Shown one piece after another: positions 54,387-63,221 of a stretch of 64,000 nt of DNA. The translations under genes and the position numbers were made by a program. Within the stretch, counting starts at the first letter, position 1. Each line of letters starts with the position of its first letter. The notes below the pieces were generated by a model. That model saw nothing but the letters and a program-made list of their open reading frames with translations, was not told the DNA's origin and searched no databases. This DNA is from Domibacillus aminovorans (GTDB lineage Bacteria > Bacillota > Bacilli > Bacillales > Domibacillaceae): positions 22,726-86,725 of the forward strand of contig NZ_LQWY01000034.1 of the NCBI RefSeq assembly GCF_001643235.1. The letters are read 5' to 3'.

Positions 54387-55769
54387 ATGGAAGCGATAAA
54401 AATAGAGAATTCAACTGAAAATCGGGAGGAATCAACTAAAAAACGGACGAAGGCCTCTCTTTATCAAACGGTATGGAGGTGGCACTTTTATGCGGGTCTT
54501 ATTTTTTCTCCATTTCTTATCATTCTAGCTTTTAGTGGCGGTGTCTATTTATTTAAACCACAAATTGAATCTGTGCTTTATAAAGATTTGTATTATGTTC
54601 AAGAAGAAAGTGCATCTACTGTAGCACCTTCTGCACAAATAGAAAAAATAAAGGAAAGCTACCCTGAGGCTACTATTTCCTCATTTAAAACGTACGATGA
54701 TCCTTCTCGAACAAATGAAATTAGCATAATGGAGAACGAACAAGCTTTGTCTGTTTTTATCAATCCTTATAACGGAGAAATAACGGGTTCATTAAACAAT
54801 GACGAAAAGTTAACGACGATATTTAAAAAGCTGCATAGTGAATTAATTGTGGGTGGTACATTTGCCAATCGGTTGGTAGAGCTTGCGGCATGCTGGGCTG
54901 TTATTTTACTTATCACTGGATTATATATATGGTGGCCAAGAAATAAAGCATCCATATGGGGGACCATCTTGCCGAGGTTTACAAAAAACCGTAGAATCTT
55001 TTGGCGGGATATGCATGCCGTACCAGCATTCTGGTTATCTGCAGGTATTTTGATTTTAATTGCAACTGGACTTCCATGGTCAGGCGTGATGGGAGAACAA
55101 ATTGGAAAATTGGCGGTAGCACCCCAATTTGCCTATAGTTGGGGAGAAAAACCGGAATCCGTTACGTATACGGAAGATGTCGCAGAAGATGTTCCATGGG
55201 CAAATGAGAAATTACCCGTTCCTTCTTCATCAGCAGGTGAATATGTTCCTTTAACGCTGGAAGAAGTGACTAGCATAGCAAGTAATGAAAACATTAAAAA
55301 GCCGTATACAATATCGTTTCCAGAAGGTGAAAAAGGAGTCTACACGATTTCAACTTCGGAAACGCCTAAAAACTCAGCAACTGTCCATGCTGACCAATAC
55401 AGTGGGGCTATTTTGAGTGATGTTCGCTTTAATGATTTTGGATTTGGCGCAAAAATGGTTTCACTTGGAATCGCTCTTCATGAGGGGCAGCTGTTCGGTT
55501 TAGCCAATCAAATTATCGGTCTTATCGTTTGTTTAGGTCTCATTGGTGTAGTAATTAGTTCGTTCATTATGTGGCGTAAACGAAAACCTGAAGGGAAATT
55601 AGGATCACCTGCCAAATCAAAAGATAAAAAGATTACGAGAACAGTATTCTTTATTATGTTAGTGATGGGCATCATTATGCCACTGGTAGGGATTTCTATT
55701 ATTATTGTCTTTTTATTAGATCGTTTCATCCTACCAAAAATAAAACCATTAAAAGCGTGGACAAGTTAA
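54387..55769 (+). CDS. PepSY-domain integral membrane protein
   Basis: 460 residues with four membrane segments in the PepSY-TM arrangement: helix 1 (about 34-55, FYAGLIFSPFLIILAFSGGVYLF), an extracellular PepSY region (to about 155), helix 2 with ITGLYIWWP, helix 3 near 210 (WRDMHAVPAFWLSAGILILI), a second outer region with another PepSY unit, and helix 4 near 375 plus a C-terminal hairpin. Conserved histidines (RWHFYAG, LHSEL, DMHAV, ALHEG) are placed for heme or metal contact, as in FoxB/PiuB-like iron-uptake reductases. It forms an operon with the lipoprotein gene 19 bases on. Confidence 0.85.
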   Translation: MEAIKIENSTENREESTKKRTKASLYQTVWRWHFYAGLIFSPFLIILAFSGGVYLFKPQIESVLYKDLYYVQEESASTVAPSAQIEKIKESYPEATISSFKTYDDPSRTNEISIMENEQALSVFINPYNGEITGSLNNDEKLTTIFKKLHSELIVGGTFANRLVELAACWAVILLITGLYIWWPRNKASIWGTILPRFTKNRRIFWRDMHAVPAFWLSAGILILIATGLPWSGVMGEQIGKLAVAPQFAYSWGEKPESVTYTEDVAEDVPWANEKLPVPSSSAGEYVPLTLEEVTSIASNENIKKPYTISFPEGEKGVYTISTSETPKNSATVHADQYSGAILSDVRFNDFGFGAKMVSLGIALHEGQLFGLANQIIGLIVCLGLIGVVISSFIMWRKRKPEGKLGSPAKSKDKKITRTVFFIMLVMGIIMPLVGISIIIVFLLDRFILPKIKPLKAWTS

Positions 55770-55788
55770 GATAGCGGAGGAAAATAAG

Positions 55789-56262
55789 TTGAATAAAATC
55801 ATTTCAAGTATGGCATTGCTCTTTATTATGCTCTTCATTTCAGCATGTACAGGAAACACGGATTCAGCCGATGATACGACGACTCCTAAAGCAGTAGAAG
55901 TCGAGATTCTTTTGCCAGAAGAGATCTCTCTAAATGAAGAAAGTATATTGAAGGTTCGATTAACGCAAGATCAAGAAAACGTAGAAGATGCAGAAGATGT
56001 GCAATTTGAAATATGGAAAGCAAACAGTCAAGAAGAAAGTGAACTAATTGAAGCGAAGTATGAAAAAGAGGGAATCTATAGTGTCAAAAAAACCTTTCAA
56101 GAAGATGGAATCTATTATGTTCAAACCCATGTGACAGCCAGTGGCATGCATGTCATGCCGAAGAAACAATTCGTTGTAGGAAATGTTTCGGAAGAGGAAC
56201 TAAACTCCCTTAAAGAAGAACCTCAAACTCAAGGGGGAAGTCAGGGTCATAGTCATCATTAA
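55789..56262 (+). CDS. FixH/YtkA-like lipoprotein with His-rich tail
   Basis: 157 residues. A lipoprotein signal ends in the lipobox ISAC (Cys about 20). The following Ig-like beta domain (VEVEILLPEEISLNEESILKV, GIYSVKKTFQEDGIYYVQTHV, MHVMPKKQFVVG) resembles YtkA/FixH-type domains known from copper and cytochrome-oxidase contexts. The tail ends GGSQGHSHH, a possible metal ligand. The TTG start follows GGAGG. It is co-transcribed with the PepSY protein, so both probably act on a metal or heme at the outer face. Confidence 0.8.
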   Translation: MNKIISSMALLFIMLFISACTGNTDSADDTTTPKAVEVEILLPEEISLNEESILKVRLTQDQENVEDAEDVQFEIWKANSQEESELIEAKYEKEGIYSVKKTFQEDGIYYVQTHVTASGMHVMPKKQFVVGNVSEEELNSLKEEPQTQGGSQGHSHH

Positions 56263-56361
56263 ATGACGGCAAACGATTTATACGTGGAGAAATGGCGTTA
56301 TTTATATACAGAGTACGTTTATTAACACCATGATGAAAAAATAACTTCGTTTAACAAACGA

Positions 56362-56402
56362 AAAAACCCGGAGAGACATTCAACTTCTCTCCGGATTTTT
56401 TT
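56362..56402. terminator. Bidirectional terminator
   Basis: CCGGAGAGA and TCTCTCCGG, 9-base loop, A6 before and T7 after; lies between convergent operons. Confidence 0.9.
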
Positions 56403-56459
56403 ATTGCACAAAAGAGATTGATTTCTTCACTAGCTCTATTTTTCGTTTCTTGGATCATT

Positions 56460-57251
56460 CTATAAAACGCTAAGTTTTTCGTCCCGCACATCACTAATAA
56501 ACATATGACCAGGGGCATGAGTAATCATCAATGAAGGTTTACTTTGTAAGGCAACTGCTTGGGGTGTCACGCCACAAGCCCAAAATACCGGAATCTCCCC
56601 ATCCTTAATAGTGACTGCATCACCGAAATCAGGTTTTGAGATATCAGCTATGCCAAGTTGACTTGGATCACCGATATGAATAGGTGATCCGTGTACAGAA
56701 GGAAAGCGAGTTGTAATTTGAATGGCGCGAATCGCATCTTCATGCGACATTGGACGCATGCTTACAACAGTTGGCCCTTCAAATACACCTGCTTTTTCAC
56801 ATGGAATATTCGTTTTATACATAGGAACGTTACAGTTTTCTTCGATATGTCGAATAGGTATACCACTTTCAATGAGTGGTGTTTCAAATGTAAAACTACA
56901 CCCTAGTAAGAAGCCGACCATATCATCTTCCCAATATTCTGTGATGTCTGTCACTTCTTCCGTGTAAATACCATCCTTATAAATCCGATACTTAGGAATG
57001 TCCTTTCGAATATCCGCCTCTTTAGCAATTTTACTCGGGTGGAAAGAGCCAGGTTCCGTCACATCCAATAAAGGACAGGGCTTCGGATTTCGCTGGCAGA
57101 ACAGCAAGAAATCAAAGGCATATTCTTTCTTTAAAATAACTAAATTGGCTTGTGTAAATCCTTTTGACATACCTGCCGTTGGCCCCGTAATATCTTGTTT
57201 ACGGATGAGTTCCCTTATCTTGTTTGGAGCCAAATATTCATAATTTAACAT
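56460..57251 (-). CDS. ycsI: DUF1445 protein (YcsI; D-glutamate cyclase family)
   Basis: 263 residues. LRQ-type start PNKIRELIRKQDITGPTAGM, GFTQANLVIL, CQRNPKPCPLLDVTEPG and FWACGVTPQAVA are typical of DUF1445. The family is related to the N-terminal part of mammalian D-glutamate cyclase, which interconverts D-glutamate and 5-oxo-D-proline; it has long been labelled 'putative hydro-lyase'. It is the third gene of the leftward pxpA operon, the same neighbour as in B. subtilis. This context supports oxoproline chemistry. Confidence 0.9.
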   Translation of the reverse strand: MLNYEYLAPNKIRELIRKQDITGPTAGMSKGFTQANLVILKKEYAFDFLLFCQRNPKPCPLLDVTEPGSFHPSKIAKEADIRKDIPKYRIYKDGIYTEEVTDITEYWEDDMVGFLLGCSFTFETPLIESGIPIRHIEENCNVPMYKTNIPCEKAGVFEGPTVVSMRPMSHEDAIRAIQITTRFPSVHGSPIHIGDPSQLGIADISKPDFGDAVTIKDGEIPVFWACGVTPQAVALQSKPSLMITHAPGHMFISDVRDEKLSVL

Positions 57252-57282
57252 GTGTAGACTCCCCTTTAAAAATCATCACTTC

Positions 57283-58503
57283 TTATTTAAAAAGTAATGG
57301 GATTTGTTCAATTAATGTCATGATTCCTAAATACCCCATGACGACTACGACGAATCCGCCTGAAATCGTTAACCATAGCGGATGTTTATAATCCCCAACG
57401 ATATTTTTCTTGTAAGCAGCTATTAACAGCGTTCCTAGAGCAATTGGTAAAATAAGAGCATTCAAAGCCCCAACTAATAATAAAATATTAACGGGTCGTC
57501 CAACAAAGGCAAACGTTACAGTTGATACTAAAATAAATAAAATAATAATCCAATTATGATACTTTTCGATTACTGGACTGAACGAACGAATAAAGGAAAC
57601 AGATGTATAAGCGGCACCTACAACAGACGTAATCGCAGCTGCCCACATAATCACACCAAACATTCGATAACCGATATCACCCGCAGCAAGTTGGAACACT
57701 GAAGCTGGAGGGTTTTCCGGATCAATAGCAAGACCTTGAGACACAACTCCGAGTACAGCTAAAAATAATGCGACACGCATGACACCTGTAACGACGATAC
57801 CTGTTACAGAACTTTTCGTCACTTCAGGTAATGATTCAACCCCTTTTATCCCTGCATCTAAAAGACGATGCCCACCAGCGAATGTAATGTATCCTCCTAC
57901 CGTTCCTCCAACGAGTGTTACGATGGCAAATATACTAATTTTTTCAGGAACGAACGTATTAGCAATTGCTTCTCCAACAGGTGGCGATGTAATGAATGCC
58001 ACATATAACATTAAGATGATCATAACGAAACCGGCGATTTGAGCCACTTTGTCCATTGCTTTACCAGCTTCTTTAAATACGAAAATAAAGATAGCAAATG
58101 CTGCACTAATAATCGCACCTGTAATAGGATCAATTCCAAGCATGGCATTTAATCCAAGGCCTGCTCCGGCGACATTTCCAATATTAAATGCAAGACCGCC
58201 TATTACGATAATAATTGCTAAAAACACACCTAGTCCAGGTAAAACCTTGTTAGCAATTTCTTGTCCACGCAATCCTGATACAGCAATAATTCTCCAAACA
58301 TTCATTTGAGCAAAAACATCTAAAAGCAATGAAATTAAAATAACAAACGCAAAGCTTGCGGCCAATTGCTGAGTAAAGACCGTCGTTTGAGTTAGAAATC
58401 CAGGACCAATCGATGATGTAGCCATTAAAAAAGCGGCACCAAGCAAGACACTCCTACTTACTTTCTTTTTAGCTTTAACTGCTCCGTTCTTCTGTTCTGT
58501 CAT
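57283..58503 (-). CDS. ycsG: NRAMP-family transporter (YcsG type)
   Basis: 406 residues with about 11 membrane segments. The N-terminus has GAAFLMATSSIGPGFLTQTTVF, replacing the metal-binding DPGN of true NRAMP helix 1 by SIGPG; helix 6 lacks the MPH motif. So it is probably not a Mn/Fe importer but, by position between pxpA and ycsI, a likely importer of 5-oxoproline or a similar acid. 15 bases after pxpA. Confidence 0.85.
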   Translation of the reverse strand: MTEQKNGAVKAKKKVSRSVLLGAAFLMATSSIGPGFLTQTTVFTQQLAASFAFVILISLLLDVFAQMNVWRIIAVSGLRGQEIANKVLPGLGVFLAIIIVIGGLAFNIGNVAGAGLGLNAMLGIDPITGAIISAAFAIFIFVFKEAGKAMDKVAQIAGFVMIILMLYVAFITSPPVGEAIANTFVPEKISIFAIVTLVGGTVGGYITFAGGHRLLDAGIKGVESLPEVTKSSVTGIVVTGVMRVALFLAVLGVVSQGLAIDPENPPASVFQLAAGDIGYRMFGVIMWAAAITSVVGAAYTSVSFIRSFSPVIEKYHNWIIILFILVSTVTFAFVGRPVNILLLVGALNALILPIALGTLLIAAYKKNIVGDYKHPLWLTISGGFVVVVMGYLGIMTLIEQIPLLFK

Positions 58504-58518
58504 AAAGGTGTCCCCATT

Positions 58519-59280
58519 CTATTCGATAATTGATGAAACAATAATCTTATTATTTTCTAACGTTTCTTTAATATACTTCGCAAAAGCAAGTGCATGTTCA
58601 CCATCTCCATGAATGCAAACGGTGTCTGCTTTTAAAGAAACTTCTGTATTTTGTTGAGAAGTGACTTTTCCTTCTGTCACCATTTTCACCACTTGAGACA
58701 CCGATTGTTCTTCATCTGTTATTAAAGCGTCAGACTGCGAACGAGAAGTTAACGTACCGTCAGATTGATATGTACGATCAGCAAAAACTTCGTGTGCTGT
58801 CCGTAAGCCGATCTTTTCTCCTGCTTTTGTCAATTCACTTCCAGCAAGTCCAAATAAAACTAAAGATGGCGAAACGTCATAGACAGCTTGGGCAATAGCT
58901 TCAGCAAGCTTCGTGTCTTTAGCTGACATATTGTACAACGCTCCATGCGGTTTAACGTGCTGCATCGTTTCATTACATGTGGATAAGAACCCTTGAAGAG
59001 CACCAATTTGATAAACAACCATATCATATGCTTCTTGCGGTGTAATTTTCATTTCGCGGCGTCCGAATCCATTTAAATCCGGCAGACCGGGGTGGGCACC
59101 AATTTTCACGTTATTTTCAATGGCAAGCTTGACCGTTTCCCTCATCACGCTCGGATCGCCTGCGTGAAAACCACACGCAATATTCGCTGATGTTACATAT
59201 TTCAATATTTCTTGTTGTTCACTGAGTGTATATCGACCATAACTTTCCCCTAAATCACAATTCAAATCTACTTTAAACAT
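58519..59280 (-). CDS. pxpA: 5-oxoprolinase subunit A (LamB/YcsF family)
   Basis: 253 residues: [58 protein letters not shown] and VKPHGALYN are the family motifs with the metal-like Asp/His residues. PxpA works with PxpB and PxpC to hydrolyse 5-oxoproline to glutamate with ATP. ATG 59280 is taken, behind GGAGGGG; a TTG at 59295 lies in the ribosome site. It opens the leftward operon pxpA-ycsG-ycsI. Confidence 0.94.
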   Translation of the reverse strand: MFKVDLNCDLGESYGRYTLSEQQEILKYVTSANIACGFHAGDPSVMRETVKLAIENNVKIGAHPGLPDLNGFGRREMKITPQEAYDMVVYQIGALQGFLSTCNETMQHVKPHGALYNMSAKDTKLAEAIAQAVYDVSPSLVLFGLAGSELTKAGEKIGLRTAHEVFADRTYQSDGTLTSRSQSDALITDEEQSVSQVVKMVTEGKVTSQQNTEVSLKADTVCIHGDGEHALAFAKYIKETLENNKIIVSSIIE

Positions 59281-59331
59281 CCTTTTCCCCTCCAAATAGT
59301 TTAGTTAGATTCTTATCCACCTTTAAATAAA

Positions 59332-59345
59332 GGTAAGCGTTTACA
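59332..59345. promoter_or_regulatory. Near-consensus cre (CcpA) site in the pxp control region
   Basis: On the minus strand TGTAAACGCTTACC matches the cre consensus at 13 of 14. It is 52 bases upstream of the pxpA start, so it could block or roadblock transcription of the leftward operon. Confidence 0.6.
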
Positions 59346-59366
59346 AAATAAAAACATGAATAATAA

Positions 59367-59383
59367 GTTCCGAATTAAGGAAC
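59367..59383. promoter_or_regulatory. Candidate IclR/KipR operator
   Basis: GTTCC-GAATTAA-GGAAC, perfect 5-bp arms. The motif CCGAA recurs at 59463 and 59551 within the same divergent region, as expected for a regulator that controls both sides. Confidence 0.45.
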
Positions 59384-59493
59384 AGTAGTTTTGAAATGCA
59401 AATTTATTTTAACATAAAAAAAAATGTCTGAATAGACACCATTATCGAATTTATTGAAAATACCGAAATGAGCTACTTTTGAAATTTCCACAC

Positions 59494-59522
59494 TTGTTTT
59501 TTTATTTTTTGATAATTATAAT
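59494..59522 (+). promoter_or_regulatory. Probable promoter of pxpB
   Basis: TTGTTT (59494-59499), 17-base spacer, TATAAT (59517-59522), 62 bases before the pxpB ATG. Confidence 0.6.
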
Positions 59523-59583
59523 TTAAATAGTCCATTTTTAAGAACTTTAGTACCGAATTTTGAAACCATTGGAGGTGTTGAAA

Positions 59584-60333
59584 ATGAGTCATTGTTTCAC
59601 TGAAGTCATCATGAAACCTTTAGGTGATTCCGCACTGATTGTCCAGCTTGGCGAGGGAATAAGCCCGTCTATTCACCAAAAAGTTCAAGCGTTGTCCATG
59701 TTGTTGAATACTTATCCTTTTGATGGTTTTATTGAATCTGTACCGGCTTTTAATAATATTACAATCCATTACGATCCGGTATTAGTGCATCATACACAAT
59801 TAAATAACCTTGCAAATAATCAGTCATCATTGACTTCTTTTCAAATAGTTTGTTCGAATATAAATGAATTAATTCAACAAATTGATGACACACAAAAAGT
59901 TGAAGCAAGACTAGTTGAGATTCCAGTTTTATATGGCGGTGAATATGGCCCTGATTTAGATGATGTAGCAGCGTATCATAAGATATCACCAGAAGATGTG
60001 ATTCGAATACATACTCAAAGTGATTGTTTAGTTTATATGTTAGGGTTTGCTCCAGGCTTTCCATTTATGGGGGGAATGGATGAAAGAATTTCAACGCCTC
60101 GCAGAGAAACTCCCCGGTTATCGATTGCACCCGGGTCAGTTGGAATAGCCGGAAAACAAACCGGTGTTTATCCATTAGAAACACCTGGAGGCTGGCAAAT
60201 TATTGGGCGTACTCCGTTAGATTTATTTCGTCCAGATCTTTCACCGCCGACATTGCTGCAAGCTGGAGACAAGATCAAATTTGTCCAAATTTCTCCTGAG
60301 GAATATCACTCATATAAGGAGATGAAGCGATGA
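59584..60333 (+). CDS. pxpB: 5-oxoprolinase subunit B (KipI)
   Basis: 249 residues from ATG 59584, behind TTGGAGGTG. The N-terminal part (KPLGDSALIVQLGEGISPSI) and the cyclophilin-like C-terminal barrel (VYMLGFAPGFPFMGGMDERI, PGSVGIAGKQTGVYPLETPGGWQIIGRTP) are typical. In B. subtilis the homologue KipI also inhibits KinA. It is homologous to one half of the carboxyltransferase domain of urea carboxylase. Its stop overlaps pxpC by 4 bases. Confidence 0.94.
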   Translation: MSHCFTEVIMKPLGDSALIVQLGEGISPSIHQKVQALSMLLNTYPFDGFIESVPAFNNITIHYDPVLVHHTQLNNLANNQSSLTSFQIVCSNINELIQQIDDTQKVEARLVEIPVLYGGEYGPDLDDVAAYHKISPEDVIRIHTQSDCLVYMLGFAPGFPFMGGMDERISTPRRETPRLSIAPGSVGIAGKQTGVYPLETPGGWQIIGRTPLDLFRPDLSPPTLLQAGDKIKFVQISPEEYHSYKEMKR

Positions 60334-61325
60334 CTGTAAAAGTACTTAATCAGGGACTGCTGACAAGTATACAAGACTTGGGAAGATATGGTTCTCAAAA
60401 ATATGGGGTAATTGTTAGTGGAGCGATGGATAAATATTCGCTAAGAGTGGCAAATTTACTAGTAGGGAATAATGAAAATGAAGGCGCTTTAGAGGTTACC
60501 TTGTTGGGTACGTCCCTTCAATTTGAAAAAGATATGTTAATCGCGATAACAGGCGGGGATTTACTTGCTTCCATTGATGGCGAAAAAGCACCAACGTGGC
60601 GGCCTATATTAGTGAGAAAAGGTTCTGTATTGCAATTCAAATCTCCTTTAAAAGGATGCCGGGCATATGTAGCTTTCGCTGGAGGTATCGCTGTTCAAGA
60701 AGTAATGGGAAGCAAAAGCACATACCTTCGTGCAGGAATAGGCGGATTTAAAGGCAGAGCTTTGCAAAAAGATGATGTCATCACATGCAGTGAAATGAAT
60801 GAATTCAGTACTTTGTTATTTAATAAATTAAATAAGAGAAATGGCAGCTTTAGGTGGACAGTCAATTACGATGTACTCATCAATTTACAGCAAACTCAAA
60901 CGATACGGGTAATAAGAGGCACGGAGTTTGACCGATTTGATGAAAAAAGTAAAAGAACACTTTTTAATGAACCGTATACATTAACGACTCAAGCCGATCG
61001 GATGGGCTATCGAATGGAAGGTCCTCCGCTCTCTTTAGCAAAGGAATTTGAATTACTATCTGAAGGCGTCACACACGGAACTATTCAAGTACCCCCAAAC
61101 GGAAATCCAATTATTCTAATGGCGGACCGTCAAACAACAGGTGGTTATCCAAAAATCGCTCAAATTATTTCTGCTGATTTGCCGAGTATGGGGCAGTTAC
61201 AACCGACTGCTAAAATACATTTTAAGGAAATTTCACATGAAGAAGCAGAGATTGAATTATTAAAGAAAGAACAAATAATAAATGAGATAAAAACGGGTAT
61301 CCGCTTTAAAGGACTTTATATATGA
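60330..61325 (+). CDS. pxpC: 5-oxoprolinase subunit C (KipA, biotin-dependent carboxyltransferase-like)
   Basis: 331 residues: LLTSIQDLGRYGSQKYGVIVSGAMDKYSLRVANLLVGN at the start, GGDLLASIDGEKAPTW in the middle, and QVPPNGNPIILMADRQTTGGYPKIAQI near 250. This cyclophilin-like double-barrel is the second half of the carboxyltransferase unit of urea carboxylase. It overlaps pxpB by 4 bases and is followed at once by a biotin carrier gene. Confidence 0.94.
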   Translation: MTVKVLNQGLLTSIQDLGRYGSQKYGVIVSGAMDKYSLRVANLLVGNNENEGALEVTLLGTSLQFEKDMLIAITGGDLLASIDGEKAPTWRPILVRKGSVLQFKSPLKGCRAYVAFAGGIAVQEVMGSKSTYLRAGIGGFKGRALQKDDVITCSEMNEFSTLLFNKLNKRNGSFRWTVNYDVLINLQQTQTIRVIRGTEFDRFDEKSKRTLFNEPYTLTTQADRMGYRMEGPPLSLAKEFELLSEGVTHGTIQVPPNGNPIILMADRQTTGGYPKIAQIISADLPSMGQLQPTAKIHFKEISHEEAEIELLKKEQIINEIKTGIRFKGLYI

Positions 61326-61339
61326 GAGGGAATGACATA

Positions 61340-61804
61340 ATGAAAGTAAATGAGTTCAAAGAATTAATTGAGTTAATTGAGCAGTCTTCTATAGATGTAC
61401 TTAAGTTAGAGAAAAAAGATATAAAATTATATTTTCAAAAACGAAATGCGGCGAATGTGACAATTGATTTAACAGAACAAGTATCTCAAGCAGTCCGAGT
61501 GGTTACACCGGATGAAACGATAGTGGAATCAGTACAGCCTGCCTCAAATGAAGATGACGGTTTGCATCAAATCAAGTCTCCTATGGTTGGCACTTTTTAT
61601 TTGCGTTCAAATCCAGACGCAGAACCATTTGTTCAAGTAGGAGCAGTGATTGAAAAAAAACAACCAGTTTGTGTTTTAGAGGCGATGAAGTTATTTAATG
61701 AAGTTGAATCAGATGTTGATGGAGAAATTATAGAAATATTAGCTAAAGATGGACAAATCATTGAGTTTGGACAACCTTTATTTATTGTAAAGGTGAGTGG
61801 CTAA
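61340..61804 (+). CDS. accB: Biotin carboxyl carrier protein
   Basis: 154 residues: an AccB-type N-terminal helix ([20 protein letters not shown]), a flexible linker and the biotinyl domain with [10 protein letters not shown] and [11 protein letters not shown]; the biotinylated lysine is at about residue 117. AMKL replaces the more usual AMKM. ATG 61340 has GAGAGGG nine bases upstream; an ATG at 61322 overlapping the pxpC stop is possible too. Its place directly after pxpC suggests it serves a dedicated carboxylase rather than fatty-acid synthesis. Confidence 0.9.
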   Translation: MKVNEFKELIELIEQSSIDVLKLEKKDIKLYFQKRNAANVTIDLTEQVSQAVRVVTPDETIVESVQPASNEDDGLHQIKSPMVGTFYLRSNPDAEPFVQVGAVIEKKQPVCVLEAMKLFNEVESDVDGEIIEILAKDGQIIEFGQPLFIVKVSG

Positions 61805-61805
61805 C

Positions 61806-63164
61806 ATGCTAAAGAAAGTATTGATCGCCAATCGCGGAGAAATAGCTGTTCGCATTATTAGGGCGTGCAAAGAGATGGATATACAAACAGTTGCTGTCTA
61901 TTCTGAGGCAGATAAGGATGCCCTTCACGTAAAGCTAGCAGATGAAGCATATTGTATAGGCAGTGCTCCGTCAAAAGAAAGCTACCTTAACATCGTTAAT
62001 ATCATAAGTATTGCAACGATAACTGGAGTCGATGGAATACATCCTGGTTACGGATTTCTAGCAGAAAATGCCGATTTCGCTGAATTATGTCGTGAGTGCC
62101 ATATTGCATTTATCGGCCCCTCTCCAGAAGCAATTCAAAAAATGGGCATCAAAGATGTGGCTAGAGATACGATGAAAGAAGCTGGCGTTCCAATCGTGCC
62201 CGGTTCAGATGGAATAATAAAAGATGAAGGGGAAGGTTTAAAGATTGCTGAAAAAATAGGCTTTCCAGTGATCATTAAAGCGACAGCAGGCGGCGGTGGA
62301 AAGGGAATACGTGTTGCACATGATCGAGAGGAATTAAAAAAAGGGATAAAAGTAACACAACAGGAAGCTGAAACGGCCTTTGGAAATCCAGGAGTTTATT
62401 TAGAAAAATTTATCGAAGACTTTCGTCATGTAGAAATTCAAATCATGGCGGATTCATATGGAAATGTCATACATCTAGGCGAACGTGATTGTACGATTCA
62501 ACGAAGAATGCAAAAATTAATAGAGGAAACTCCATCACCGGCTATTTCGGCCGAAACCCGAGAAAAAATGGGTGAAGCGGCGATTCTAGCGGCAAAGGCA
62601 GTTGATTATATGGGCGCTGGTACAGTTGAGTTTATATACGATTACAAAGAAGATACATTCTATTTCATGGAGATGAATACTCGTATTCAAGTAGAACATC
62701 CGATAACAGAAATGGTCACTGGAGTCGATTTGATTAAAGAACAGATTCGAGTAGCTTCCCGTTATCCATTACAAATAAAGCAAGAAGATGTAACCATGAC
62801 TGGATGGTCGATTGAATGTAGAATTAATGCTGAAAATCCAGCCAAAAACTTCATGCCTTCACCAGGAGAAATAAAAGAATATAATTTGCCTGGTGGTTTT
62901 GGGGTTCGAGTTGATTCTGCTGTATATGCAGGATATAAAATACCACCATTTTATGATTCAATGATTGCAAAATTAATTGTACATGGCAGCACAAGAGAAG
63001 AAGCGATTAAGAAAATGATTCGTGCTTTAGATGAGTTTACTGTAGAAGGCGTTTCAACAACGATTCCATTCCATAAAGCACTTTTACAAAATGAAGTGTT
63101 TTTAAGTGGAAACTTTAATACGAATTTTCTTGAAACATATAGTTTAGATATAGAAGAAATCTGA
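61806..63164 (+). CDS. accC: Biotin carboxylase
   Basis: 452 residues, the family length. [20 protein letters not shown] at the start, ATP-grasp glycine loop [38 protein letters not shown], and [18 protein letters not shown] with the catalytic Glu/Arg. It loads CO2 onto biotin of the carrier encoded just before it (1-base gap). No accA/accD follow; the carboxyltransferase candidates in this operon are PxpB and PxpC. A second, housekeeping accC would be expected elsewhere. Confidence 0.93.
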   Translation: MLKKVLIANRGEIAVRIIRACKEMDIQTVAVYSEADKDALHVKLADEAYCIGSAPSKESYLNIVNIISIATITGVDGIHPGYGFLAENADFAELCRECHIAFIGPSPEAIQKMGIKDVARDTMKEAGVPIVPGSDGIIKDEGEGLKIAEKIGFPVIIKATAGGGGKGIRVAHDREELKKGIKVTQQEAETAFGNPGVYLEKFIEDFRHVEIQIMADSYGNVIHLGERDCTIQRRMQKLIEETPSPAISAETREKMGEAAILAAKAVDYMGAGTVEFIYDYKEDTFYFMEMNTRIQVEHPITEMVTGVDLIKEQIRVASRYPLQIKQEDVTMTGWSIECRINAENPAKNFMPSPGEIKEYNLPGGFGVRVDSAVYAGYKIPPFYDSMIAKLIVHGSTREEAIKKMIRALDEFTVEGVSTTIPFHKALLQNEVFLSGNFNTNFLETYSLDIEEI

Positions 63165-63169
63165 AACTG

Positions 63170-63221
63170 AAAACATCCCCTATTTATTCCTCAAAAACAG
63201 GTTAATAGAGGATGTTTTTTA
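63170..63221. terminator. Bidirectional terminator between accC and kipR
   Basis: AAAACATCC-C-CTAT and ATAG-A-GGATGTTTT, with A and T runs, between convergent genes. Confidence 0.85.
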
